This document shows, piece after piece, positions 24,951 through 38,400 of a stretch of 64,000 bases of DNA. The notes under the pieces were generated by a model. That model did no database searches. It was not told the DNA's origin and saw only the letters and a list, made by a program, of their open reading frames with translations. The DNA is from Xestospongia bergquistia (lineage: Eukaryota > Porifera > Demospongiae > Haplosclerida > Petrosiidae), in NCBI GenBank assembly GCA_963965975.1, contig OZ014411.1:21418446-21482445 (forward strand), written 5' to 3'. The position numbers and the translations under genes were made by a program. Within the stretch, counting starts at the first letter, position 1; every line of letters starts with the position of its first letter.

Positions 24951-25408
24951 TCACCATATTTTACATCATACTCTACTCAAACAACATATCTTTAATCTTA
25001 CATCATAAACTGTACATGATTCATATACCTCTAGTTGAACCTAGGTAAGCCTCACATGTGTATACAAGATGACCAAATGTATACTGACTGACAGTGGTAC
25101 TGAACACAGATCCTGTATGTCTCTACATAGATTACATGTAAAATCAGGATATAACACTAAAGGTCACTAAGAAATGTGGCATCAGATAACCAACTTTCAT
25201 ACATAGACATGTTAATGACAATAGTTATTACTACTAAAAGAGTGAATTTTTCAAATTGACTTAAAAAGGGATAACAATCTAACAGTTATAAAAATAAAGA
25301 AAACCAACTAAAATATCCAGTATGTGGCCTAATAGATGTAGTTTAACAAAAAAAAATCTAAATTACTAACAAATAGATTATTATAGTGTCAATTTAAGAT
25401 CTTCGTAA

Positions 25409-26721
25409 TTAGTGGCTAAAATCATCTGACCCGGAAGACTCTTCTATCTCCCAGTCCTGAAGTACAACAGTACGTACAAGGGCTTCTGTTACTTCATAAG
25501 GATCACAATTAGCAGCTGGTCGTCTGTCTTCAAGGTAACCTTTGCCATCCTTGTTGACCTGTCGAGGTATACGGATGCTAGCACCACGATTAGCAACACC
25601 ACTAGAAAAATCATAGATACTTGAGGTTTCGTGAAGACCAGTTAGACGACGTCTATTGTCTTGACCACCTTTAGGATCATAATGCTTAATGTGAACATCA
25701 TGTTGCTTCTTGAGCCTTTCAATAGCTTTCTTAATAGCTTCTAAACCTCCCTCTGAGCGCATTTCACTTGTACTAAAGTTACAATGAGCACCAGCTCCAT
25801 TCCAATCACCAGGTACTGGCTTGGGATCAAGAGAAACTTTCACGCCAAAGTCTTCAGCAACTCGATGGAGAATGTATCGTGAGATCCAGACTTGATCACC
25901 TAATGAAATACCTTCACATGGACCAATTTGATATTCAAATTGAGATGGCATCACTTCCACGTTGGTCCCTGAAATTTTCAAACCAGCGTAAAGGCAGGCC
26001 TTGTAATGGGCATACATAATATGTCGTCCAAAGATACGATCAGCTCCAACAGCACAATAGTAAGGGCCTTGTATATATATATATATATATATAATTATAC
26101 TTACCTCATCAATTCTTTTCATTCTCTCTTTTTGCTTTAGTGCAAGTACTTGTACTAGTCGAGTGTACTCAGATGTCTCAGACTTTGCCAGAAGTTTCTT
26201 TTGTTTCACGTTTGCTAGATTTGAACCAACTTTCATACATCAACATGTTAATGACATTAGTTATTACTACCAAGAGTTAATTTTTCAAATTGTGAAGGGA
26301 TAACAATCAAACAGTTATAATAATAATAAAGAAAACCAACTAAAATATCCAGTATGTGGCCTAATAGTTGTAGTTTAACAAAAATTACTAACAAATACAT
26401 TATAATAGTGTCAATTTAAGATCTTCATAAAATCATCTGACCCGGAAGACTTCTCGTCTCACACATCACCAATATGTTATTACTTCTAAGAAACGGATCT
26501 CGGTAAAAGGCCACTGGCTTGAGATAAATACCATCGAAATTCCATTCAGGGATGTCCACCACGCTCTTTGGTAGTTTCTCTAAAGTTTTAGTTTTACCTC
26601 GTACACCTTCTCCAGTTCCATCTACCCAAATGTATGTTGCCAAACAGACCTCACCCTGATCCAGGCTCAAGTAACGCTCGAGAACGATGCTGTCCAAAGC
26701 GATGGGAGTTGTCATCTTCAC
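25409..26721 (-). pseudogene. glutamine synthetase, copy 4, scrambled mosaic
   Basis: Four pieces in series. 25409-26071 is the GS C-terminal half (from [10 protein letters not shown] to the full tail [15 protein letters not shown]). 26072-26227 is F-gene intron 4 TA tract plus exon 4. 26228-26449 is a second stretch of GS 3' flank. 26450-26715 is the GS N-terminal part, from the ATG at 26715, lacking the [12 protein letters not shown] segment and everything after MCET. The F exon and the GS half form one open frame of 275 codons starting at an ATG at 26236, an accidental gene fusion read through the TA repeat. Neither part can make an active GS because the metal-binding FEQEY segment is absent. 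Confidence 0.9.
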
Positions 26722-27150
26722 GAACTTTTTCTGGTTCTTTTCCGCTGTGACTACGAATCAAATAAGTACAGTCACCTAGACTGTTTGAATGATAGGACGT
26801 CAATAACTCTGTGTCAAATAAAGTTTTCATATAAACGAGAATCTACCCTACTCGGTAAACTTGACCACGAGGTAGGACAGACAAAGAATTTTCCAAAAGG
26901 TCAAACGATTATGATGTGACTTTAGAGTGACTGTGACTGTGTTTAAATAGTCTGCCTCCTTTATTCTAAGGTTTCTTTCCCGCCTCCAGTTATTACAGCA
27001 ATCACATGCTAGACATGTACTCAACATGATAATAATGGTTATGTTATATCCTAGGTCTTTACCCTTTTCTAGCTAGTCAATTGTATTAATAATAATAAAC
27101 CTCAGTATTTAATATAGTATTATAAGTGTTCCATATATTTTGTGCTATCT

Positions 27151-29293
27151 TTACAGATTAAAACGAACACTTTTTTCATTCTTTGATGGTGAAACCTCAT
27201 TGACCTCATTATTAATGTTAGTTTTTATAATGATGTCATCAGGTATATTCACTGTAACATCAGTTTTAACTTGACATGTTTCTTCATTCTCATTTGTCAA
27301 ATCATTGTCAGCAGTGACAGTTGAATCATTTGTGTGTTCATTGTACAAATGTACATTATTAGATTCATGATTTATTAACAGCTGATGTTCAGCTTGTTGA
27401 ACAGCTGGTTCATTTGCATCTGATAAATTGTTGTATTCAGAGGTTTCTGAAATGTTGTTGACTAATTCATTTGAGTCCTCAATATCAGACACAATAGCTT
27501 CTGGTAGCATAGTAGAATTAATTGGAGTGTCTTTGATTTCTGTCTCAGACTTTACTTCCTTTTCTTCTAGCACAATTGACTTTGCAAATGATTGTATGAG
27601 ACTGCTTTGAAATGCAGTTGTCCTTCTTTGCTGGTTCTTTGATACTTCAGGTTGAGGTGATGAATTGTCAAGTGTTGTAGACAACGATGTTTGCTTGTTA
27701 ATTTTATGATGATTGATGTTGGTTGTAGACAGATGAGATGCACATCGTTGGTTTTCATATTTTTGACTCCAGAGCTGTTGTTTCTTCTTCATTTTTTCTC
27801 TACACTCTTGGACTTCATGATTGTGTGCTTCCAACCAATGAGTTTCAAATTGATCTGCTTCTTCTTTGAGCTGTTCAATTTGTTGGTGATTTGTTTCCAA
27901 TAGTTTCATTTTTCTTTCTATAATAATAGGTTATTATAACACATTTATCCATCCCAAATACATCTTTCAGTATTTTATTATGGTCTATTAATGATTATCA
28001 TTGTAACCATTTGTCCATCTAATGATTAATTAATCCAAAACAGAAAAAAATTAATACACAAATAGACCATTGTCAATAATTGTATATGCATATAATATAA
28101 TATGTGCATATAAAATGTATGTGTAAATATTGTATATTATGTATTTACTTACATGTACATGTACATGGACTCTTACAAGTAATGTTAAAGGTGTAAATGT
28201 CTCTCCATTTACACTACAAGCCATGCTATATGTTTTCAGTCTAAAACCATTGATGAATTAATAACTGTTCACACTTGGAAAAAACTAATTTTAAACACAA
28301 ACTAGCTACATGTGGGTGGGACAGTTATGGTTATTTAAGAAAAGTACCCAGACATCAAGATACAAACTAACTATCCCTATTACAAGTAAACTATTCAAGC
28401 TATCAAACAGGTATCAGTTTATCTACTTTACTGACTGGTAGTGTTTATACACCCAACATAATTATACAGCTGTAGTTGCTTGAATTAATAGTAAAATTTT
28501 GGATAGACGTACACATAATTATCCTATAAATATGTCTACCCCTCATTCCATATATATAATTGATAAAAAATGATCATGTACATCATAATAATTCCAATAA
28601 TACATTCGTTCACTCATTCATTATTGTATAAGAATTAATAGGCAGGTAATACATGGATCAACTGATGGTCGCAAGGTTATAGACTGACGGGCCAAGGAAA
28701 TCATCCCCTATTAGATGTGATCATTTATAACATTCTATAAAGACATTCATTCATTTAAGACTGACAGATTGATGATATACAGATCATCTGATATTTAGAT
28801 ACTTAAACAGCTTTTGACAAAATGGATGAGCACATGCATTGTTTAATCTACACGCCAGCTGTCTGTTAAATTATCACCTCAGGTTCCACCCATCAACCTA
28901 ATACAACCATTCATCCATACATACATCTCTACTCACCTACCTATCCATATAACTATTAAGTCATCTACTCTATTCATCTGTATATCTATCCATTTACTTA
29001 TCTGTCCATTAATTTGTCTATTTATCTATTATTTATCCATTCATCCATTCATCCATCCATTTATCCACTAATGCACATAGTTATTGCATAAGCTTCCATT
29101 CATGATATTTAAAGGTATGTCCATGTTTGTATTACATACCTTCTTCTCTTTGTTGAAGGATCATGAAGAGCTTTTCTCTTCGTTTCATTCTTTCTTCTTT
29201 AGCTTTCTGTTCTTCTTCTTTCTGTCTCTGCCTTTGTTCATGCATCATTTGAGCATGTTGATCATATTTTAGCCATCGAGACTCCAGCTAAGC

Positions 29294-29335
<42 letters not shown>

Positions 29336-30314
29336 TACTTACCTCATCAATTCTTTTCATTCTCTCTTTTTGTTTTAGTGCATGTAGTTGTATTAGTCGA
29401 GTGTACTCAGATGTCTCAGACTTTGCCAGAAGTTTCTTTCGTTTCACGTTTTGCTAGATTTGAAGTATATTAATTAATGATGAGACTATAAACATTATGC
29501 ATACTTCCTGTTCTTTTTGCATTTTCCTAAGATAGTTTTGTTCTCTTTCAGCTTCCCTCTTCATTTCATTTTTGTCTTGTAGTAATTTTCTTTTTTCCAT
29601 TTCACGCAATTTGACAAGTTCATCTTCTCTCTTCTGTTTCCTGTAAAATTAGTATTAAACTTAGTAATGTTTAATTTATTTAAGTTACTTTATTTTATGC
29701 TGTTTGGCTCTTAACTTCTTTTCCTGTTCAATAAAAAACTGTTTTCTTTTTTCTTCTCTTTCCTTAGCCTTAGGATTTTTCTTAATATCTGTAATTTTTT
29801 CTTGTTTTTTCTTCTGTGGAATAATATACTTTAAAAGATTAAGTTTACTATATACCTCTTTGTCTTCTATTTCAAATTCAGCCTTATGTAATTTTAAGAA
29901 TTCGTTCTCTAGAAAGTTTCTATATGCATTGTATTCTTTCAGTGAACAAATTACACCAAGATCTTTTGTTATGAAGCCATTTTTAATTAATTTTGTTTTC
30001 TTTTCGTGACGATAAAAATAAGACTTAAGGTAAGGATCATGAAGGCTATTGTAGTCCATAAGTATTGATGTCATGTGCTCTTTAGGAGCTGTTAAGTCAA
30101 AGACATGGCCTGTGGTAGATTTGTAAATCTGCGAGAAAACAATAGTACATTACATAACGTTATTAGTTTGGGCTCTTACCTGCTCACAAAGCTTTGTAGT
30201 AACTAGGGTTGTTTTGCCGTGTAACTTTGGCAACAAAGGGACGTTGTAAGTAATAGTTCTACTGTTACATAGTCTTGGAATAAGGGGTGCACGACCTGGA
30301 GCTGTCATTGCCAT
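27151..30314 (-). CDS. coiled-coil protein with FSIP2-like N-terminus, copy 3 (complete)
   Basis: Complete copy in the unduplicated context next to H and BBS2, so the likely parental gene. Exons 30180-30314, 29689-30128, 29505-29640, 29343-29453, 29140-29287 and 27151-27917; all junctions GT-AG and in phase; 578 aa. N-terminus MAMTAPGRAPLIPRL, then the LHDPYLKSYF and VICSLKEYNAYR stretch (about residues 70-105) shared with the FSIP2 N-terminus, then K/E-rich coiled coil, then an acidic tail. It differs from copies 1-2 by a five-codon deletion in exon 6 and by a C-terminus KSVRFNL created by two extra A bases. FSIP2 acts in the sperm flagellum fibrous sheath in mammals; the role here is inferred only from that resemblance. 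Confidence 0.75.
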
Positions 30315-30595
30315 TATACTTTTTGTGCGTGGATACGAGTCATAACAACGCGTTGCGCGTTTTTTATCGTAGCCAGACTCGGCAATTTTCTGTATAATGT
30401 TTTTGTGTGTTGATTTTATTCTCTCTGTCTGCTATATATGATTTTATTAAAATAAAATTTAATTATTTTTGAAATCGAATTAAAATCGTTATTATTATCA
30501 TCTTAAAATTAAAAGGAAGTCTGTCTGGGTCAACAGATCATATAATATTAGTATGCAAGTCCATATCTTGTAGTGATGCATTGGTAGCATCATTT

Positions 30596-32322
30596 TCAGG
30601 GAGGTAGAATTGTAATGCCCTCTATGACAACTACCTCTTCATTTTCATGAACGACTGTATTCTCCAGAAAAAATAGACCTAATTGTGAATGATTGGTTTC
30701 TGAGTTGACAGTAGTCACTGGCGTACGCTGGTGATTGATATAAACATGAGGTCCTTGCTGTGGTTCTTGTATAACATGTGAATTCAAGGTTTCATTCCAA
30801 TATAGCTGAGTTGGATTGTTATATACTTGAGACCTTGACTGATGTTGAGGAGGAATTAAAGACTCCAGCTGTGTGTTCATGAACGAAGGCTCATATGATT
30901 GAACCTGAGGCAATTGTGAATATAAATTGCTAGGCATTTCATGAATATTGTTGACTGGAATAGCCTCGTTGATGGTTGCTATTGAGCTTATTGGAAGAGG
31001 AGACAAAGAATAGGCCATAATCTGATTGAAGGGCAACTCAGTTGCAATATCTGAATTGGTAGAGAAACACTGCATTCTTTGATGCATATGTTGACCAGAT
31101 TCCATTTGTGTGGTTAATGTGTTAGGCATAATTGGACAAGTATTGTTAGAAGCTATTGCTTCTTCTCTTAGTAGCTGGTATGAAATACTTTCTAATATTG
31201 GTGATGATGGAACATTAGAAGGTTCATCTGATACAATGCATTGTTGAACAGTAGGTATATTGTGCGTTAAAACAAACATCTCCTCTGATCTCATTGTTTC
31301 AATCTAAAAATTTAATATAAACTAGGATTAGTATACTTCCTTAAGCACTTACTTCTCCGCAAATGTTTGACCAAAAGTCCTCTTCATCTACTTTCTCTAA
31401 GAGTTGATTTCTGCATAGAGAAGGAGCATGGTCAATAAAAGCCTTGCTAGCATTGATTTCATCTTCCTTAAGTGGTTTAAGGCTCATCACGTCCAGGTTG
31501 CTTTGAATTACTTCTTGCACTTTCCAAGGATTGAAAAGCCTAGACTTTTCTGGTGATACTGGTGTACATGGTGGTTTAGGTTTCACATTGCAATTGTGGA
31601 GTTTAAAGAGAGCACACAACTGTTTCACCTTAAGTATTGAAGAGATTGTAATGTTGTTTGTATATATGCATGTGCACAAACAGTGTACATGTTAACTGTA
31701 AATGTAGTTAAACTTTTACCTTATTTTTGTTAGTTTTATAGGCTTCCATGTGGATTGTTTGATCAGTAGAGTTTTTCAATATCATTATAAATGTTGTGTC
31801 CGACACTCCAACTTGAATATCCAGAATTGAAGTGAACTTAACTTTCTTCATCAATTTCTAGTAGCAAATGAACATACTTAATCATTACTTATTAAACTAT
31901 AAACTGTAATAGTACCTTAGTTCTAGAATCAAAAATTTGTAAGGTATTCTGATCCATCTTGATGTAGAGAGAGCTAAAGAAATATGCTTTGAAATTCCAT
32001 GAAGACAGAGTCGTCATTTTGACTGCTTCAACAGCTACAGCACTAATTTGTCCAAAAGGCACATTACAAGTTGATCCAAGGTGCTAAAATGAATATATAA
32101 TCATGTTATGAATATTGACAATTACAGATAGTTGAATACCTTTGCAGTGAAGGAGAAGACATGATTGTCAGATTGATTCTTTGCAAATATAGATTTTATT
32201 TGCCGAATGGAGCTTGTTATTAAAAGCAGAGTTAATGAGAACAAAATAACATTCAGTTCATGCTCTTGGTATGCATTTGAGCAGTATACGAGAGTAGAAT
32301 ATTCACTTTCAGTGTAAACCAT
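30596..32322 (-). CDS. H gene, five exons, unknown function (complete)
   Basis: Exons 32140-32322, 31916-32083, 31720-31857, 31353-31628 and 30596-31303; all GT-AG, phase 0 throughout; 490 aa. The start ATG at 32322 lies 168 bp from the BBS2 start on the opposite strand. I do not recognise the family. Residues 1-45 include a hydrophobic stretch (NVILFSLTLLLITSS). Residues about 95-175 look like alternating strands (SLYIKMDQNTLQIFDSRTK, then FIMILK), compatible with a PH/PTB-like fold. Exon 4 ends with EEDFWSNICGE. The last 230 residues are low-complexity, rich in N, Q, P, S and H, typical of a disordered regulatory tail. A 5'-truncated copy is at 5431-6607. Confidence 0.75.
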
Positions 32323-32490
32323 CTTTCTCTTCGTAGCAAGAAATAAGCTATGACAGGTCTATTTTGATTGGTTAATGTTCGTGGCAACGCGTTTCCGGGT
32401 TTACGTAGCAACGAAATCTGATTGGTTGTTAGCACGTGGAGTCCTTACTAGCCTGTTGTAAGCTGGCAACTTTTTCACTGTGCTTATATC
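32323..32490. promoter_or_regulatory. bidirectional promoter between H and BBS2
   Basis: 168 bp between two divergent start codons, so both promoters and 5' UTRs must overlap here. Visible words are two CCAAT-box cores on the minus strand (ATTGG at 32367-32371 and 32421-32425), an E-box CACGTG (32433-32438), a GTGGCAAC half-site (32381-32388) and an imperfect X-box-like GTTTACGTAGCAAC (32399-32412). X-boxes bound by RFX factors drive ciliary genes including BBS genes; function here is inferred. Confidence 0.6.
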
Positions 32491-35400
32491 ATGATACCAG
32501 TCTTTACTTTAAAGCTAAATCAAAAGATACTACCTCGGTTAGTCACTGTCGGTAAATATGACGGAATACATCCCTGTTTGACAGCTGCAACGAATGGAAA
32601 CAAGGTGGGCGAGTCGAGTTGTCTTAATACATGGTGTATTGGTTTCATTGGTCTATTAGCCTAACTAGTGATTATAAAGAGTTTAGTTACAGTGTAATAC
32701 AGTCAGGGACATTGTTGGATTACTCCATAGAGCATATTCTCATCAAAAAAGTTTAACTGTGGTCATTAGCGTACTATATAGTATTAATGTTCTGTTAGTA
32801 GGCGAAACACTACTTTTGAACATACAGTAGGCAAAACGGTAGTAGATTAACGGACAATTAGTAGCGTACTCATTTATATTATAGTACTGATTTCCAAGTC
32901 ATTGTTTATTTTTGTAGTGTAACCACAGGTATGAAATTATCAGTATTTTGCTATATATTTTACACATAAGTAGCTTTTGTAATTATAGGCATCACTTATA
33001 CTATAGTTACATTGTACTATTCAGTATAATAGTAGGAACTGTATGTTTTAATGTATTATTTTGTAATTATAGGTATTTATTCATTCTCCACATCATCACT
33101 CCATCTCTACTTCAACTGGATCCTCCTCTCTTTCCACTCGCCTGACGTCATTAGATTCTGATATTAATTTGTTAACTATCGGACAACATATAACTGCTGT
33201 CTGTGCTGGTAAGTAGTAACACTAGATATTGGTCTATATTTGTATACCACTAGGCATCATAATTTTTCATCCCAGAAGCAGTAAAATGGTATTATGTCTC
33301 TAGGCACATTTATCCCAACTGTTATCATACTGTTTATTGTACCTGCTGCATCATAGAACCTTCTTAGTTTTATATAAGTAGACCAAATGACTCCTTAGTG
33401 GCAGTGGACTGATGAACATGTACTTTTCACTCAAAGCTATTACATACCATGTTACGTATTATGTGACTTGTGTACACACTGATGAACATGTACCTTTCAC
33501 TCAAAGCTATTACATACCATGTTACATATTATGTGACTTGTGTACATACTGATGAACGTGTACCTTTCGCTCAAAGCTATTACATACCATGTTACATAAT
33601 ATGTAACTTGTGTACTCTATACAGGTAACCTGGATCCGTCCAGTTCTGGTGATGTACTTGTAGTTGGCTCACAAACACATATATTAGTATATGATGTTGA
33701 GAAGAATGCTGAACTATTCTATAATGAAGTAAGTGTCACCCCTATTATTAGTTACCTATGGTCTATAGCCTCATTATTTGTCATTATGCTTAAGTATGTT
33801 TGCACCTGTGTAGTTCTGACTTTCTTTTACATTATACATATGTGTGTATGTGTTTTGTATTATATATATAATATAAATTTATTGTATTTAGTTATCTGAT
33901 GGTGCTAATGCTATATTGATGGGAAATCACTTATCTTCCAGTGAAGATACTTTAGCCTACGTTGGTGGTAATTGTTCTATAATGGGCTTTGATCATGAAG
34001 GACAGGACAAGTTTTGGACTGTAAGTCACTAATATAATTTCTTTAATACATTTAGTCAAAAGACCAATACAGTTGTAAAAGTCTATGTATCACTTGTAGA
34101 CTTGTTGCAATTCATAAACCTTTCCCAGTCACAACAAGAAAATTGTCATAATGCTTACATGTATTGAGTTGACTACATCAAGGCCAAAACAGGCACATAC
34201 TAGTCTGGGATTGCTGACCCCTCACTAAAAGGGACAAGTGCATATAGAACTAATACCATAGGAATGTGGACATAGAGCATAAATAGACCTTAACGTCTGT
34301 TGAAAGAGTGAAATGACTATTGTGATATGTGTTCGAGTGATGATCATCTTTCAATTAGAAGCACAAACCATCTTTTCCTAACTAGCTCTGCCTTGCATCA
34401 TGTACTGCTTTAAGAGCATAGCTCTGAGCAACTTCAACAACTTTACTAGTCATCATTGACTTATAGGATTACTGTAATTAGCTTTTATTTCGTTCTCAAA
34501 ATATTCGTTTCAAAAAATTTTGTGTTGCTAAATTTTCGGCTGACTCTAATTAAATGAAAATTTTGCTAAAGTGAAATTTTTACACAAAAGTGAGACCACG
34601 TGTTGTAATGGCTCGAGTAATGGAGAAAGAAGTGCCTGTGAAGTGTATCCGATAGCGTTCTCCTTGGATCAAGGAGGTCGTAACAGCTCTTGAAATAATT
34701 TCAAATACTCGACTGTGACATCTCAATCTCTTCAACAGACAAACATGTGGTATTTATGTATTTAGTTATTTTAAATATTCGTCATTCCAATTTTTTGTTA
34801 CATAGAAAACTTCATTAAATAGAAATTTTCGATTTGCAAAAATTTTGTTTATCAAGAGTGAAACGAAAATATTTCACAACGAAAAAAAGCTAATTACAGT
34901 ATCCTATAATTCCTGCTACTTTTGCGCTTCCTTGGTGGAATAGGTGTTAAGTGAAAAGGAGGAGCTCATAAGTATGTGTCATTTCTGTACATGTCTTCTC
35001 CTCAAACCCTTCTCTCTTAGTGAAGGGTTGTTAATTCCTGACTAGGTGTGTGCTAGGTCCTTTGTAGTAATTGTTATATATATAATTGTAAGTGCTTTTC
35101 AGGAAGCTCACTTAACTACTTATGTAGATGTGTATCTACTGTGCTTTGACTAAAGCCAATGAAACATTTGTGCAGAGATGTAGCTACTCTGTGCTTTAAT
35201 TATAATAAATGAAACTACTTTCTATGTCAATTGTTGTGAATTTGGAGTTATGTTTTAATAAGTACAATAATTAATTAATCATACCTTTGTTAGCTGCATT
35301 TTAGCACTCTCACGTGACAATATATAAAGGTTTTATAATGCAGAGAAACCTGATTTCCTAAAGAATTAGAAAAATTATAGCAACTACTTTCTGATTATTT

Positions 35401-38400
35401 AGAAGACAAAATTTTAGATTACTTTACTTTTCTTTTAATCATTGCTATTAGCAAACATGCTTGTATAGAACAGCCCACAGCAAGAATGTGAAATTTGTAA
35501 ATACACTATAAAATTAAAACAAAAAGTATTCACTCAATATACGAAATACTTCTAATTGATGCCCACTCCCAACCATGCATTGTTGTAAGGCTAAAAGATA
35601 AACAGGTGAGACTGTGAGTGTAATTCAGTTCTTCCCTTTACTCAGATTATTGTTGTCTGCATAATAATTAATAATCACTAAAGTTATAATACTAAGCTGC
35701 AAAGATTTTCCGCAAGATTCTAAGTTCGCCATGAACAATGTACAATGGTGTAATAATTGACTATGATGCAATAATTGTATTAATTACGAATGTTAGCAAA
35801 GCTATTTGTACCTTTGAAAGTACATACTCAAAACAAACCTATGAAAAAACTACCTTCGTTTATGCAGTGATGCATAGTAACTGTCAAGCTGCTTGGGCAA
35901 GGTTAGGATAACACTGTTCAACACTGTGCCAGTACTCCAACACTTTCAATTCAGGATTTTCAGGTACTGGTTCTGCTAGGTAGTTATCAAACTCCTCTTC
36001 ATTAGTAGGTATTTCAGTTACAAGCTCAAATAGTTGAGAGTAATTGTCAAGACTCTTCTGCACCTGACAAATCTTGAGAAATGGATCCAATATCAAGACC
36101 TGCTTCCACAACCCATTGGGACCACTAACAGCAGGTGAAGATTGCGGTGACAAGTAGCTTGCCACTTCTATGAAAGACACTGTCCAAATACATGAAAATC
36201 AGCCCTCACAGCTTGGGCTTCAACAGCAGGAAGCATGTTAAGGACTGAAGTAACCTCGTCACCAAGAGTGAAGTCTTCCAAAAACCTGGTCATCTCTGTC
36301 TGTAGATTCGTGGTAACAATGTGACTCATCCTGTGAATAAGAGACCCTCCTGATTCTAGCAATTTTTGTGGACTGTGGATTGGTTGTAATGCCCCTACAA
36401 GAAAAACTAACTTGACACACATATTCTGACAGTTCTTATTGTCACCACGAAGCTTGAGTAACTCTTTACTTTCTCTCCTTTTGTTTCAGGATGATCGAGG
36501 AATATGAGAAGGTACTGCCACAATTTTAATGTACTCAATGCTGACTCATAAAGGAATACCACCTTACCATTACAACTGCTGAGGGTTTACAGAAATTAGA
36601 CTCACGTAGGCTATTTTCTAAGCAGATTTCTTTGAAGTGTTGATCAAGCTTGTTTGCGTGCTTAAAAATTGCTCCAAACTTGATAATAACTCCTCTCAAG
36701 AGGTCAAATTCAGCACAGTGCAAAGGTACATCAATAGCAATGTGAATTAAATAGCTTATGTCACTGAACTATAGAAGCTTTTGATTATGTGCTGACTTCA
36801 GGTCATCACAAAGCTTTCTTATATACTGAGCTGAGTCTGAAGATATTCCAATGACATCAATGCACTCCATAGCAAGGTCTGAGTGAACACACGACAACAC
36901 AAAAGCAACAGTCGTACTGATGCATGCCTTCAGTATACAATTGTAAACCAACCATACTACCTTGGCACATTTAACATGATCATAAAAAGTTATTACAACA
37001 ACATGTGACTTCAACTAGATACTTGTTTGCAAGTTGCTGATACTTGGGGATCCTTCTTAAAGCTGGACTATATTTCTTTAGAAATTGTCCTAATAAGGGT
37101 CTGCTTGAGTAAATGGGATGGCTGTGAAAGACAAAGAATGAACAAAATTACGAATTGCTCTCTCAATTACTTTTTCTCTTGTTTTAGCTCTAACATCACT
37201 GTCATAGAGTGTCAATTGCTTTCCTTCTGCCACTCTTTTGAGGTAGTTTTGCTTTAGTTTTGTATGGCGTTTAGAGGAAAGGTGTTCGTGTACGGCATCT
37301 CATGTTTTATTGCCTGTACCAAGAACATTAAATTTTATTGAGCAGTACTTGCAAGTCAGCATTTTGGCCTCTTTACCATCACTGGTACACTTCTTTTTAG
37401 CTTCAAAATCCTCAACTTCAGAAGCCCAATTTTGTGGTGTCTTCCTCTTTCTTCCCTTCTTCGACATCACATGCTCGCCATATGAAGCCACATCCTGTGC
37501 ACTGCGCCCCCAATTATTTCGGGCATATTTCAGGTTAAATCAGGTAGAAAACATTTCATTTTGGGGTGTTAAATTTATGGAGAATTGGGTTAAAGGGTAA
37601 CAGAAATGAATTTTTGTCATACTGTTTTTGTTATCTAATTAAATTGTTTTGTTTCCCAAATGAAGAAAGCAAAATGCTTTTTAATTAAATTCGCCGTACT
37701 TTTCCAGAAATTCTACTTCCAAGTTGTACTTCTTGCAGAACCAAATCAAATAAATAACAAATGACAAATTACATAATACAAATAAACTCACTGAAAGTTG
37801 GTGCTTCTAGTATTTTTTTTATTACATATCCTCCTTTCTTGTACTTTGGAAAGGATATAGCAAACCGTTCCGTGCCCAATTTAGTCTTAGCAAGTTTTCT
37901 CTTAGAATTTTCATTAAAATGCATAGCTGCAAGTAGTGTTCTATAAATAATGATTTAAAATAATAAATCAAAATTTTACTACTCCCAACCCATTCATTCA
38001 TTTATTGCATTCCCTTAAATGAAAAAGCAGTTGATTTTGGCAGGAAATGGATCATGACACTATGAAAACCTTCTAAAGAAGAAGTCTGGTAGAGAGGAGA
38101 GAGTTTCTTTACATCTTTCAAAAACCGAGTGTTCCTTATCAGAGGTTCGACTTTTTCACTAGCCTTGGAGTCTAAATCAATAAAAATACATAATGTAGAG
38201 ACTTTGCATCACTTACGGAATTTCAACCATTTCTTATTTTTTCGACCAGATAGACGTCCATGTAAGCAATTGCTAAATAATGGCCCATGTTTCTTATGCT
38301 TGTTGTGAATGTGATTAAAAATAGACAGCCACTTTGCCTCGACGAGATCTCCATCTCCATTACGAGTTGAAACAGCTGACCAGTATAAGTGGTTGATAAT

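Noticed and set aside
31353-31390. EEDFWSNICGE in H as a BSD-domain end.
   Set aside because: A single FW match is not enough; the rest of the BSD pattern is not visible.
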